Shown in pieces: positions 54,962 through 64,000 of a stretch of 64,000 nt of DNA (positions within the stretch are counted from its first letter, which is position 1; each line of letters opens with the position of its first letter). This DNA comes from Bacteroidales bacterium UBA4814 (GTDB taxonomy: Bacteria; Bacteroidota; Bacteroidia; Bacteroidales; UBA7960). The notes below the pieces were generated by a model, which made no database searches, had not been told where the DNA came from, and saw nothing but the letters and a program-made list of their open reading frames with translations. The position numbers and the translations under genes are program-made. Location of the stretch: assembly GCA_002402465.1 (NCBI GenBank), contig DHFW01000030.1:1-64000 (forward strand). The letters run 5' to 3'.

Positions 54962-56257
54962 ATGAAAAATAAACTATCAGGAGAATTTCGTTTTTTCATG
55001 TCGATGCCACGTTTAATGAGGCTGGTATTGATGACCAACATGATATATGCTTTCGTTTTACCCGTCATTGACATTTTTGTAGGCGCCTATATAATGCGCA
55101 GTTCTGATAATCCTTCAATGGTTGCAGTTTACCAGCTGTGTGTTTATACAGGAATTCCTCTCACATTTTTAATTAATGGTTTTCTGCTTAACAGGTTTAA
55201 TGTTTCGCATTTATATAGTTTTGGAATGTTGCTGAGTGGTGTTTCCATGCTGTTTATGATGTCACTCAGCATTATGAGTTTTACAGGCGTCGCTATAGCC
55301 GGTTTAATAATGGGTGTTTCATTCGGTTTTTTCTGGGCCAACCGTGATTTTCTGGCTCTGGATACTACAAATGACCAAAACCGTAATTATTATTTTGGTG
55401 TCGAGACTTTCTTCTATACCATTACTTTTATTCTTGTGCCGGCCATCGTTGGATGGTTTATTGTTAGTTCAACACGACTGGGATGGTTTGATGGAAACAT
55501 CAAAGCAGCTTACCGTATTATTGCATACGCTGTAATTGTGCTTACAATTCTTTCCAGTATTGTAATACATTTGGGTAAATTCAGAAATCCAAAACAAAAG
55601 AAATTTATTCACTGGAAGTATGATTTTTTATGGTATAAATTCCTGGTACTGGCTGCATTGAAAGGATCTGTGCAGGGATATCTTGTTACAGCTCCTGCTA
55701 TTCTTGTGATGCGCCTTGTGGGTGATGAAGGATCACTGGGAACCATTCAGAGCATAAGTGGTATATTAACTGCTTTTCTGCTATACATTCTGGGCAGAAC
55801 AGCAAAACCTCAGCACCGCCTGTATATATTCGCAGCAGGCATACTTGTGTTTTTTGTGGGTGCTCTTACCAACCAGATATTATTCTCAGCCCTGGGTGTA
55901 ATTGTATTTGTTTTAGCAAAGGTAATTTTTATGCCCTTGCATGATATTGCCTATTTCCCCATTCAGATGCGCATTATTGACGTATTGTCGGTAAAGGAAA
56001 ACAGGAGTGAATTTGCCTATATTTTCAATCATGAATTCGGATTGTATATTGGTAGATTCATGGGATTGGTATTATTTATTTACCTCGCTTTCTACGTCTC
56101 TGAAGAAATAGCTTTAAGATATTCATTGTTAATTATTGCAACCATACAGTTGTTATCCATACCGCTGGCGAAAAATATCATTAAACATACTAATCATACT
56201 ATAGATAAGGTTAAAAAAGAGAACCCGGAACTGGAAGCTCCAAAGCTGGAGATTTAA
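54962..56257 (+). CDS. MFS transporter, probable oligosaccharide importer
   Basis: 431 residues with about 12 hydrophobic segments (e.g. LVLMTNMIYAFVLPVIDIF, GVAIAGLIMGVSFGFFWA) and a charged tail (KVKKENPELEAPKLEI). It fits the MFS group often next to GH130 genes in Bacteroidota PULs, where it moves disaccharides from periplasm to cytoplasm. Substrate inferred from context: a mannoside. Confidence 0.85.
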   Translation: MKNKLSGEFRFFMSMPRLMRLVLMTNMIYAFVLPVIDIFVGAYIMRSSDNPSMVAVYQLCVYTGIPLTFLINGFLLNRFNVSHLYSFGMLLSGVSMLFMMSLSIMSFTGVAIAGLIMGVSFGFFWANRDFLALDTTNDQNRNYYFGVETFFYTITFILVPAIVGWFIVSSTRLGWFDGNIKAAYRIIAYAVIVLTILSSIVIHLGKFRNPKQKKFIHWKYDFLWYKFLVLAALKGSVQGYLVTAPAILVMRLVGDEGSLGTIQSISGILTAFLLYILGRTAKPQHRLYIFAAGILVFFVGALTNQILFSALGVIVFVLAKVIFMPLHDIAYFPIQMRIIDVLSVKENRSEFAYIFNHEFGLYIGRFMGLVLFIYLAFYVSEEIALRYSLLIIATIQLLSIPLAKNIIKHTNHTIDKVKKENPELEAPKLEI

Positions 56258-56306
56258 TAAACAATAAAATCAGCCGGTTAGAAGGCTTTTTGCAAAATAT
56301 ATTTTT

Positions 56307-58028
56307 ATGATAAGAAAATTGAAAATACCCGTATTGATTATTGCTGTCATGATTATTATGATTTCATGCAGCACTGATAAAACCATCGAGCAGATCAGCA
56401 TAAGCAGGGTAGAAACCATGCCTTATCTTCCTGAACCTTACAAAATGCTCGACTGGAAAGAAGTTGCCATTAATTATGATCAATATGTATTTGATCATGA
56501 TCTTAGTGGCAATTATTTACCGTTTATCTGGCTTGACAACAGTGGCCGCAATTTTCCGCAGCAAACTTTCGGGTTATATACCGCCATTGGCGATATCAGG
56601 CAGGGACCCTATACCTATAACGGAGAATTCCATGAAGCCATTAACAGCCTGGGTGCTTTAATGGGCGCCGGATTGGTAGGGATTGACAAAACCGATCAGG
56701 ATGGTTTTAACTATGTAAAAATGGTTCAAAACTATTTTAATACCGACAATGGATGGAATATCATAATGAACAATACATCTGCCCGTGTCGGAAACCTGGG
56801 AGGCGGTTACGGGCGCGACTGGTGGTATGATGTTTTTCCCAATGTCCTTTACTTTGCTGTTGCTGACCTCTTTCCAGATGTTGAACGCACCGACAGTATT
56901 TTGCGCATTGTAGCCGATCAGTTTTACAAAGCAGATTCGGTGCTGGCCGGTGATTATCATTATTCATTCTTTGATTATTCAGCCATGGAAGGCAAGCAAA
57001 GCCATATTCCGTTTCAGGAAGATGCCGCTGCCGGTCATGCATGGGTTTTACTTGCAGCGTATGAAAAATTTGGTGATGAACGATACCTTGAAGGTGCCCG
57101 CTCATCACTCGAGGCTCTGCTATCGCAGGAGGAAAGCCGTTTTTATGAAGTGCTGATGCCCTTTGGAGCTTATGTGGCTGCCAGACTTAATGCACAGCAC
57201 GACGAAGATTATGATTTTCATTCCATTCTCGACTGGACCTTCGACGGTGCATTTGGCGAAAACAGCCGGAATGGGTGGGGAGTGATCAGTGAACGCTGGG
57301 GTGATTATGATGTACACGGATTACAGGGCAGTATTATTCACAATGGAGGCTTTGCTTTTCTTATGAATACTTTTGATATGGCCTGGCCACTGGTACCTAT
57401 GGTAAGGTACGATCCCCGCTATGCTGATGCAGTTGGCAAATGGATGCTCAATGCGGCCAGTGCTGCCCGTTTGTTTTATGCAAACGAAATATCCGACGAT
57501 CATCAGTCATTGCCACAATATAAAAACCTGACCCGCAATGTTATTGCTTATGAAGGATTGATTAAATCAGATCTTTTTGACCGTCCTGAGATGGAAGGGG
57601 TTAGCCCTGTGGCCGTTGGTGATGGTCCTAAATGGATAGATGGAAACCCTGATGTATCACAATTCAGCTTATATGGTTCTTCGCATGTTGGGATTTTTGG
57701 ATCCATCATTCAAAAAACCAATGTGGAAAGAATACTTAAACTGGATTGCCTGGCTACAGATTTTTACAGGCAGGAAGCTTATCCTACTTACTTGATATTT
57801 AATCCCTATGATAGCCAGCAGGAGATTGATTATTTCTACCACGGACCTGCAGTTTATCTTTACGATGTTTTGCACAGGGAAGTATTGGCTGAAAATGTTA
57901 CGGGTACAAGCCATATTAAAATTCCCGGGAAGAAATCAAGGCTTATAGTGGAAATTCCGCAGGAACATAAACTTGAAAGACGCAATGGATTGTGGATGGC
58001 TGGTAATGTTGTAGTAGCTTATCAGTAA
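56307..58028 (+). CDS. Lipoprotein paralogue of the helical putative CAZyme
   Basis: 573 residues; lipoprotein signal with lipobox MIISCS (IIAVMIIMISC). The whole mature part aligns with the first domain of the product of 50515-53652: MPYLPEPYKMLDWKE, RDWWYDVFPNVLYFA, YDVHGLQGS, LVPMVRYDPRY, LNAASAARLFY, LYGSSHVGIFGSI and LATDFYRQEAYPTYLIFNPY. It has no LamG or sorting domain, so it is probably a periplasmic or surface lipid-anchored enzyme. Shared acidic and aromatic residues (e.g. the Asp-Trp-Trp-Tyr and Asp-x-His-Gly motifs) are candidates for the active site. Function not established. Confidence 0.75.
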   Translation: MIRKLKIPVLIIAVMIIMISCSTDKTIEQISISRVETMPYLPEPYKMLDWKEVAINYDQYVFDHDLSGNYLPFIWLDNSGRNFPQQTFGLYTAIGDIRQGPYTYNGEFHEAINSLGALMGAGLVGIDKTDQDGFNYVKMVQNYFNTDNGWNIIMNNTSARVGNLGGGYGRDWWYDVFPNVLYFAVADLFPDVERTDSILRIVADQFYKADSVLAGDYHYSFFDYSAMEGKQSHIPFQEDAAAGHAWVLLAAYEKFGDERYLEGARSSLEALLSQEESRFYEVLMPFGAYVAARLNAQHDEDYDFHSILDWTFDGAFGENSRNGWGVISERWGDYDVHGLQGSIIHNGGFAFLMNTFDMAWPLVPMVRYDPRYADAVGKWMLNAASAARLFYANEISDDHQSLPQYKNLTRNVIAYEGLIKSDLFDRPEMEGVSPVAVGDGPKWIDGNPDVSQFSLYGSSHVGIFGSIIQKTNVERILKLDCLATDFYRQEAYPTYLIFNPYDSQQEIDYFYHGPAVYLYDVLHREVLAENVTGTSHIKIPGKKSRLIVEIPQEHKLERRNGLWMAGNVVVAYQ

Positions 58029-58086
58029 GAATTCTGTAACTGAAGATTTAACAAACGGTAATTATGAACAGAAAATATACTGGCAT

Positions 58087-61000
58087 ATGAAAAAAATAGA
58101 AAAATACAGGTTTTTGTTTTTCATTGTGTTGTTTTGGTTGCCATTGCTTGTTCCGGGTCAAACCGGCCCGGGGCAGGTTAGTGGTAAGGTAACTGACTCC
58201 TCCGGTGAGCCTTTGACCGGGGTAACCATTATGATTGATGGAACCACCATAGGAACGACCTCTGATTTTAAAGGCGATTATGTCATTAATATCCCCGAAG
58301 ATATTGCACAACCTGTTCTAGTTTACAGATTTATTGGTTTTGCCACACAACGCCAGGAAGTTGGGAACAGTAGCAGGATAGATATTATTATGGCAGCAGA
58401 TGTGAAATCACTGGATGAGTTTGTTGTGGTGGGTTATGGTATTCAGCGCAAGGTTGATCTTACAGGAGCCGTTTCAAGTGTTGATGCTGAAGGTATGCGT
58501 CTGCTTCCGGTGGCAGGTGTCGATCAGGCATTGCAGGGAAGGGCGTCCGGTGTCAATATTACCCATAATACCGGAATGCCCGGCGAAGGCGTTAATGTTA
58601 GGATCAGAGGGGTGGGATCCATAAACAGTAGCAACGATCCGTTGTATATTGTTGACGGTGTGCCCACTATAGATGCATTAAGCACCCTTTCTCCCAGAGA
58701 TATTGAATCAGTTAGCATTCTCAAAGATGCTGCTTCAGCCGCAATTTATGGTGCCCGTGCCAACAATGGAGTAATTCTGATTACCACCCGCAAAGGTCAG
58801 AAAGGTGAGCCAAGAATAGAATATTCATCTCAGGTGGGATTTCAGCAGCATGGAAGGCTTACCCCCATGACCAACCGCGATCAGTACATTGAAATGTACA
58901 ACAAGGCAGCTGTAAATGATAATGCTTTTATTGAAAATCCACGTCTTCACAGAAGTCTTATCAGTGGTGAGCTGGCAGCAAGTGTCCCGGATGTAAACCA
59001 TCTGGAATCTATTTTCAGGAGAGGTCTCATCCAAAGTCATAATCTTTCTGTTAGTGGAGGAACAGACGAACTTACCTATATGGTATCAGGAAACATGTTT
59101 CAACAGGAAGGAATTATTATTGGAAGCCACTATGAAAGATATTCAGGAAGATTGAGCCTGAACAGCAAAGTAAATGATTTTATCAGGGTAGGAACCAATA
59201 TCAATATGGCCCGGAGCGATAATGATATCATTGGCAGCAGTGGTGATGGCTTTGGCGGAAATGGAGGAAGTGTGGTGCGCTATGCTTTTTTTCGTACTCC
59301 TCCTGTGCCCATTAAAAATGATCAGGGAGATTATGTTGACCTGCCCTCTCATCCTTCCTTTTTCGGCGATGGTTACAATCCTGTGGGACTGGCGGATAAA
59401 ATGAACAACAATATTCAGCAAAACAGATTATTTGGCGATTTTAACGCACATATCCAGATTTTACCTGAGTTACATTTTTCAGGAACCTACGGGCTCGACC
59501 GGACAGATTTCTTCCAAAGGAGATTCAATGAAAACTGGGGTACCAATAACCGGATCAACAATCCCAACTCGCTTAATATCAATAATGGATACTACCAGTC
59601 ATTTACTGCCAGTAATGTACTTTCATGGAATACCACTTTTGGTACTTTGCACGATGTTTCTGCAATGGCGGGAACTGAAGCAATTAGTAACAACGGATAC
59701 AATGATGCAACTACTGAACGCGATTTCCCCGATCAGGACGATTACCTGGTATTTTTAGGTAATGGCTTGGGAAGTATTGTGGTTTCAGAAAGTCGCTGGG
59801 CGAATACCCTGCTTTCTTTCTTCGGGCGTGTAAATTATTCATATGACAACAAGTACCTTATTTCTGCTACGCTCAGGAGAGACGGATCTTCACGATTTAG
59901 CCCCGAAAACAGATGGGGCACATTCTATAGCATCTCAGGTGCCTGGCGCATTGACAGGGAAGAATTTATGCAGAATAATAACTTTATCGATATGCTGAAA
60001 CTAAGGGCAGGCTATGGTGCTATCGGTAACCAGGAGGTAGGAAATTACGCTTATTCCGATCAGATTGCTCCCAATTTCAATTATCCGTTTGGCGGAGTTA
60101 TGAATACAGGCTATGCGATATCGGTGCTAGGAAACCGCAATTTGCAATGGGAAACGAGTACACAGCTTGATATTGGTCTGGATATTACTGTATTGCAGGG
60201 CAGGTTCTATCTGGTGCTGGATTATTACAGGAAAATTACGGCCGATATGCTGGTCAAGGAACCCATTCCACCTTCTGCAGGATATGCCAGCCCGGCATGG
60301 GTAAACAACGGAGAGATTCTTAATGAAGGTATCGAAGCAGAACTCACCTGGCAGGATCAAATAGGAAATGTAAGGTTTGAGCTTACCGGTAATGCAGCCT
60401 ATCTTCATAATGAAGTATTGACTCTTGCAGGCCCCATAGTAGGAGGCAGGATCGACAATGGTGTTTATGCCACAAGAACTGAAGTAGGCTTTCCCATTGG
60501 TTCATTTTTCCTTTATGAGATGGGTGGAATATTCCAGAACAACCTAGATATTATTACAAGTGCCTATCAGGGAGTAAACATTCGACCGGGAGATGTCAGG
60601 TATGTTGATCAAAACGGAGATGGTCTGATCAACGAACTGGATCGTGTGCATGTTGGAAGTGCCATTCCCAAATACACCACCGGTTTGCAAATGTCTGCCA
60701 GCTACAGAAATTTTGATGCATCGCTTTTCTGGCATGGTGCTTTCGGACACAAAATTTATTACCAGGTAGCCACCGATATTGAAGGCTTTTACCGACCTTT
60801 CAATTTAACCATGCGCTATTATGAAGAACATTGGACCGGTGAAGGCACCAGCAACACTCAGCCCAGGGCTTCGTGGAGTGCAAAAGCCAACAATACCAGA
60901 CCCTCAACACGATTTCTCGAAGATGGTTCCTTCTTCAGATTGAAAAACCTGCAGGTCGGATACAGTCTGCCCGAAAATATGATAAACCGATTGGGATTGA

Positions 61001-61182
61001 GCAATGCCAGGGTTTTCTTTATTGCACACAACCTGCTAACATTTACCAAGTATCCGGGACTTGATCCTGAAATGACAACCAGCGATAACTCAGCTGCAGA
61101 AGGCGATGCCGCTTCAGGCATTGACTGGGGAACTTATCCGCTGGCAAAATCATTTAACTTAGGTATTCAGATTTCATTCTGA
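58087..61182 (+). CDS. SusC/RagA TonB-dependent glycan transporter
   Basis: 1,031 residues. Signal peptide (LFFIVLFWLPLLVPGQ), carboxypeptidase-D-like domain (VSGKVTDSSGEPLTGVTIMI, ~30-110), TonB-box region and plug (VVVGYGIQRKVDLTGAVSSV, IRGVGSINSSNDPLYIVDGV), then a 22-strand barrel ending SFNLGIQISF. It imports oligosaccharides across the outer membrane with the SusD protein encoded 40 bp downstream. Confidence 0.96.
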   Translation: MKKIEKYRFLFFIVLFWLPLLVPGQTGPGQVSGKVTDSSGEPLTGVTIMIDGTTIGTTSDFKGDYVINIPEDIAQPVLVYRFIGFATQRQEVGNSSRIDIIMAADVKSLDEFVVVGYGIQRKVDLTGAVSSVDAEGMRLLPVAGVDQALQGRASGVNITHNTGMPGEGVNVRIRGVGSINSSNDPLYIVDGVPTIDALSTLSPRDIESVSILKDAASAAIYGARANNGVILITTRKGQKGEPRIEYSSQVGFQQHGRLTPMTNRDQYIEMYNKAAVNDNAFIENPRLHRSLISGELAASVPDVNHLESIFRRGLIQSHNLSVSGGTDELTYMVSGNMFQQEGIIIGSHYERYSGRLSLNSKVNDFIRVGTNINMARSDNDIIGSSGDGFGGNGGSVVRYAFFRTPPVPIKNDQGDYVDLPSHPSFFGDGYNPVGLADKMNNNIQQNRLFGDFNAHIQILPELHFSGTYGLDRTDFFQRRFNENWGTNNRINNPNSLNINNGYYQSFTASNVLSWNTTFGTLHDVSAMAGTEAISNNGYNDATTERDFPDQDDYLVFLGNGLGSIVVSESRWANTLLSFFGRVNYSYDNKYLISATLRRDGSSRFSPENRWGTFYSISGAWRIDREEFMQNNNFIDMLKLRAGYGAIGNQEVGNYAYSDQIAPNFNYPFGGVMNTGYAISVLGNRNLQWETSTQLDIGLDITVLQGRFYLVLDYYRKITADMLVKEPIPPSAGYASPAWVNNGEILNEGIEAELTWQDQIGNVRFELTGNAAYLHNEVLTLAGPIVGGRIDNGVYATRTEVGFPIGSFFLYEMGGIFQNNLDIITSAYQGVNIRPGDVRYVDQNGDGLINELDRVHVGSAIPKYTTGLQMSASYRNFDASLFWHGAFGHKIYYQVATDIEGFYRPFNLTMRYYEEHWTGEGTSNTQPRASWSAKANNTRPSTRFLEDGSFFRLKNLQVGYSLPENMINRLGLSNARVFFIAHNLLTFTKYPGLDPEMTTSDNSAAEGDAASGIDWGTYPLAKSFNLGIQISF

Positions 61183-61222
61183 CACAAACAGTTTTCAGGC
61201 AAAACGAAAAAAAATACTGATT

Positions 61223-62695
61223 ATGAAAAAGTTGTTCCTTCTTAGTACACTGATTACCCTGGCCTCATGCAGCGATTTTCTTGATGAAAGTTTGCAAGGT
61301 ATCTATACCAGTGCCAACTTCTATATAACTGATGAACATGCCATACTGGCCCTTACAGCTGCATATCAGCCCATGAGTTTCACAAATATCAGAAATCCGC
61401 TGTGGGTGTTCGGCGATGTGGCCTCTGACGATGCCATAAAGGGTGGAATCCCCGGTGACCAGAGTGAAATTGAATTTATCGAACAGTTTACGTACAATCG
61501 CGACAACGGTTTTCTGGGACATATATGGCAACGTTATTATGAAGGTATTTCCCGGGCCAATGATGTAATACACAGACTCGGACCAAACGTTAGCGAAGAT
61601 GTAAGAGCACAGGTGCAGGCTGAAGCCAGATTTCTAAGGGCCTATTATTATTTCCATCTTGTGAATATTTTCGGAGAAATCCCTTTGAAAACAGAGCCTG
61701 CATACGCAGCCGATGATCTTCATGTGCCCGTTTCATCAGTTGCTGACGTTTATGCCGTTATTGAGCAGGATCTTACAGATGCCGCACAGATTTTGCCCAT
61801 TACTGCCCCCGGCGGACGTGTTACCAGGGGCGCAGCATTGGGCTTACTCGCTAAGGTTTATCTTTTCCGGGAAAAATATCAGCTTGCCCTTGATGCAATT
61901 GCTGACCTGGAAGACCTGGGCATTTATACCCTTATTCCAGTTTATAACCACAGCTTTTTGGCAGATTTTCAGAACAATGCAGAGTCGGTTTTTGAAATTC
62001 AACATTTGAGTGCGCAGGACCCTTTCCAGGGCAATGTGCTTAACCAATGGTTTGCCCCACAGCATGAGAACGGATATTTCTTTAATGTTCCCACCCAAGA
62101 CTTTGTTGATGCTTTTGAAGTTACAGAAGCAGGTTATGCCGATCCCAGGCTTGATTATACCCTGGGAAGAGAGGGTAAGCCTTGGATCAACGGAAACGAC
62201 TTTGATCCGGCATGGTCGCCAACCGGGTATATTCAGAAAAAACATCTCCAGCCTCTCAGCGAAATACCTGCGGGTACCAAAGGAGACGGCGATCTTAATT
62301 ATGTTTTTATGAGATATGCTGAAATACTTCTCATCAAAGCAGAAGCACTCAATGAGTTGAATCGGTCAGGAGAAGCACTGGGGCCTCTTAACCTTGTTAG
62401 ACAAAGAGCCCGTGAAAGCTATTTATTTGATGAAACAATTGAAGGATTTGGAGAAATTCCCGACGGACTTTTGCCTGATATCACCACCACTAATCAGGTA
62501 CAATTGCGTGAAATAATAAGAAATGAAAGACGAGTAGAACTGGGATTTGAATTTCACCGGTTTTTCGACCTGATGCGCTATGGGCGAACTTATGCAGAAC
62601 AACGACTGGCCGATACCAACTTTAATTACGACCAGCACAGATATTTCCCAATTCCACAAATTGAAGTGGATATCAACAATCAAATTAATAATTAA
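61223..62695 (+). CDS. SusD/RagB outer-membrane glycan-binding lipoprotein
   Basis: 490 residues; lipobox LITLASCSDFLDES. TPR-like helices carry conserved EARFLRAYYYFHLVNIFGEIPL, and the C-terminus has the RagB signature (RNERRVELGFEFHRFFDLMR, then YFPIPQIEVDINNQ). It lids the SusC barrel and binds the target glycan. Confidence 0.96.
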   Translation: MKKLFLLSTLITLASCSDFLDESLQGIYTSANFYITDEHAILALTAAYQPMSFTNIRNPLWVFGDVASDDAIKGGIPGDQSEIEFIEQFTYNRDNGFLGHIWQRYYEGISRANDVIHRLGPNVSEDVRAQVQAEARFLRAYYYFHLVNIFGEIPLKTEPAYAADDLHVPVSSVADVYAVIEQDLTDAAQILPITAPGGRVTRGAALGLLAKVYLFREKYQLALDAIADLEDLGIYTLIPVYNHSFLADFQNNAESVFEIQHLSAQDPFQGNVLNQWFAPQHENGYFFNVPTQDFVDAFEVTEAGYADPRLDYTLGREGKPWINGNDFDPAWSPTGYIQKKHLQPLSEIPAGTKGDGDLNYVFMRYAEILLIKAEALNELNRSGEALGPLNLVRQRARESYLFDETIEGFGEIPDGLLPDITTTNQVQLREIIRNERRVELGFEFHRFFDLMRYGRTYAEQRLADTNFNYDQHRYFPIPQIEVDINNQINN

Positions 62696-62730
62696 CCCCT
62701 TTTTATTTTTTAACCCTAAATCAAAAACCT

Positions 62731-63780
62731 ATGAAAAAGTTCAGATTTTTTAAATTAATGATGATTGCGTTAATTGCAGGTAGTGTAATAACTTTTACTG
62801 CTTGCAGCGACGATGATGACGACCCGGATGTAGTAAACAAGACAGAACTTGCTGCTAAAATCCAGGAAGCTGAATATCTTCTTGAAAATACAACAGAAGG
62901 AACTGCTGAAGGTCAATACATGCCAGGTGCCAAAGCCGCGCTCCGGGAAGTTGTAGATCTTGCAAAAACTGTTTATGAAAATGCCGATGCTACTCAGGTG
63001 CAGGTTGATAATGCCGTTGTTGCCCTGGATCAGGCTATTCAGGCTTATGAAGCTATGGCTGTTGTGCCAATTGCTCCCGAAGCGCTTGTAGGTCACTGGA
63101 CCTTCGACGAAGGTGAAGGCACAACTGCAAATGATTATTCAGGTAACAACTTCCACGGTACGCTTATGAGTGGTGCCGATACATGGGGTGGTGGCTTGCC
63201 GGTATGGTCAACTGACCGCTATGGTAATGAAGGACAGGCATTATTCTTTAATGAAGGAGCCTATGTTCATATTCCGAACAATGCTGCCTTTAGTCCTGCC
63301 AATATTACTATCTCACTGTGGATAAATGCTGCAGAAGTTTTGGAAAACAACCGATTCATCGGTTTGCACTCATGGAATGGTTATAAATTCCAGCTTCAGT
63401 CAGTAAACAAGTCTTTCTTTACTATTGCTACTACCGATGGTATTTATGACAGAGACACCGATCCACCACTAAATGTTAATGAATGGTACCATCTGGCAGT
63501 TACCTTCGGTGGCGGCAATATGACTTTTTACATTGACGGAACTCAAACCCAGGTTTGGGATAACACTCCAGGCACAGCCCTTCCTGTTACAGGTAATGCA
63601 CTTGTGTTTGGCAGGGACACTGATGTTTATGCTGCTGATGATTCAAACTACGATGAAGATCTTATCATTCCTCTGGCATGGGGAGGTTATCTCCATGGTT
63701 ACATGGATGAAGTAAGAATCTATAACACAGTTTTGAGTGCCACACAGATCCAGTCCATATACGATACTGAAAAACCTTAA
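62731..63780 (+). CDS. LamG-domain surface lipoprotein (SGBP-like)
   Basis: 349 residues; lipobox ITFTACSDDDDD with an acidic export signal after the Cys that favours surface display. A FIVAR-like helical module (~40-110: KAALREVVDLAKTVYEN, VDNAVVALDQAIQAY) acts as a spacer, then a LamG/concanavalin-like domain (VGHWTFDEGEGTTANDYSGN ... HGYMDEVRIYNTVLSATQIQ). The position after susD is that of surface glycan-binding proteins. The LamG domain resembles that of the first PUL protein (shared TSDGI/TTDGI, NxWYHLAV patterns). Confidence 0.85.
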   Translation: MKKFRFFKLMMIALIAGSVITFTACSDDDDDPDVVNKTELAAKIQEAEYLLENTTEGTAEGQYMPGAKAALREVVDLAKTVYENADATQVQVDNAVVALDQAIQAYEAMAVVPIAPEALVGHWTFDEGEGTTANDYSGNNFHGTLMSGADTWGGGLPVWSTDRYGNEGQALFFNEGAYVHIPNNAAFSPANITISLWINAAEVLENNRFIGLHSWNGYKFQLQSVNKSFFTIATTDGIYDRDTDPPLNVNEWYHLAVTFGGGNMTFYIDGTQTQVWDNTPGTALPVTGNALVFGRDTDVYAADDSNYDEDLIIPLAWGGYLHGYMDEVRIYNTVLSATQIQSIYDTEKP

Positions 63781-63807
63781 GCTGTTTGTTAAACTATTTC
63801 AATTAAG

Positions 63808-63849
63808 GCCCTCCTGAAGGCAATTAAACAGCCCGGGAGGGCTTTTTTT
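63808..63849 (+). terminator. Terminator of the PUL operon
   Basis: GCCCTCC (63808-63814) pairs with GGAGGGC (63836-63842), followed by seven T. Confidence 0.85.
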
Positions 63850-63872
63850 CTGATAGCTAATGAATTTTCTGA

Positions 63873-64000
63873 AACCTTCCGGAAGAATCCAAGGCTTTTC
63901 TAATCAAAATGATCGAGAATCAAATGGTCAGGCTTGAATATGATGTATCAAAATACGACAGGTATCAACGGATTCTTGCCTGCGTTTACCTTAGAAATGG
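63873..64000 (+). pseudogene. 5'-truncated staphylococcal-nuclease-like fragment (runs off window)
   Basis: After a stop at 63870-63872 the frame reads ESKAFLIKMIENQMVRLEYD then VSKYDRYQRILACVYL, the middle of a thermonuclease (SNase) domain with the conserved RLEYD...DRYxR motif. The N-terminal third (VIDGDTI region) is missing, since the PUL terminator lies just upstream. A short gene could start at ATG 63909 but would lack catalytic residues. The 3' part is outside the window. Confidence 0.6.

Overview
The window is a chromosomal segment from a member of the Bacteroidota, most likely order Bacteroidales or Marinilabiliales. The evidence is a type IX secretion system (T9SS) gene set (sprA, a porU2-like C25 peptidase, a porV-family gene), several secreted proteins with T9SS C-terminal sorting domains, SusC/SusD proteins with a hybrid two-component regulator, and promoters of the TTTG-N19-TAnnTTTG type. 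No genus can be assigned from the sequence alone.

Left part (1-31.9 kb) is GC-richer core genome. It holds sprA (cut by the window edge), ruvA, a malic enzyme, an OmpA-like lipoprotein, exodeoxyribonuclease III, a VOC protein, a membrane protein, a secreted GH13 enzyme, chorismate synthase, an AsmA-like protein, an FlK-type thioesterase, a Cys-rich repeat protein, a MacA/MacB-like pair without its ATPase, elbB, a porU2/porV2 pair, a nitroreductase, a TetR regulator and an S9 peptidase. Between the TetR gene and the peptidase lies a REP-associated (Y1) transposase flanked by two elements built from paired 17-20 nt inverted repeats.

Middle part (32-46 kb) is mosaic. Two T9SS surface proteins have AT-rich, different N-terminal regions joined to a nearly identical GC-rich C-terminal module and terminator. 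Next comes a 5.7 kb segment bounded by ~90 bp inverted repeats. It carries an NTP_transf_5-type nucleotidyltransferase, a fusion of a PqqD-like peptide-recognition domain with an HPr-kinase-like ATPase, a 65-residue peptide with a Tat-like hydrophobic segment, and a large T9SS protein. This looks like a peptide-modification (RiPP-like) locus without a lasso cyclase or radical SAM enzyme, and is the most interesting item here. Around tRNA-Val there is a graveyard of fragments: an IS1380 transposase piece, a response-regulator start, a group II intron 5' piece, a DUF6994 piece and a dinB 5' piece.

Right part (46-63.8 kb) is a polysaccharide utilization locus (PUL). A hybrid two-component sensor/regulator is divergent from an operon-like run: a large LamG/T9SS protein, a GH130 enzyme, an MFS transporter, a lipoprotein paralogous to the first protein's N-terminal domain, SusC, SusD and a LamG surface lipoprotein. 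The two paralogues may be an unclassified carbohydrate-active enzyme family. A 12-bp direct repeat with 21-bp spacing upstream of the first gene is a candidate operator. The likely flow is capture by SusC/D and LamG proteins, cleavage outside or in the periplasm, MFS uptake, and GH130 cleavage in the cytoplasm. The window ends in a 5'-truncated staphylococcal-nuclease-like fragment.
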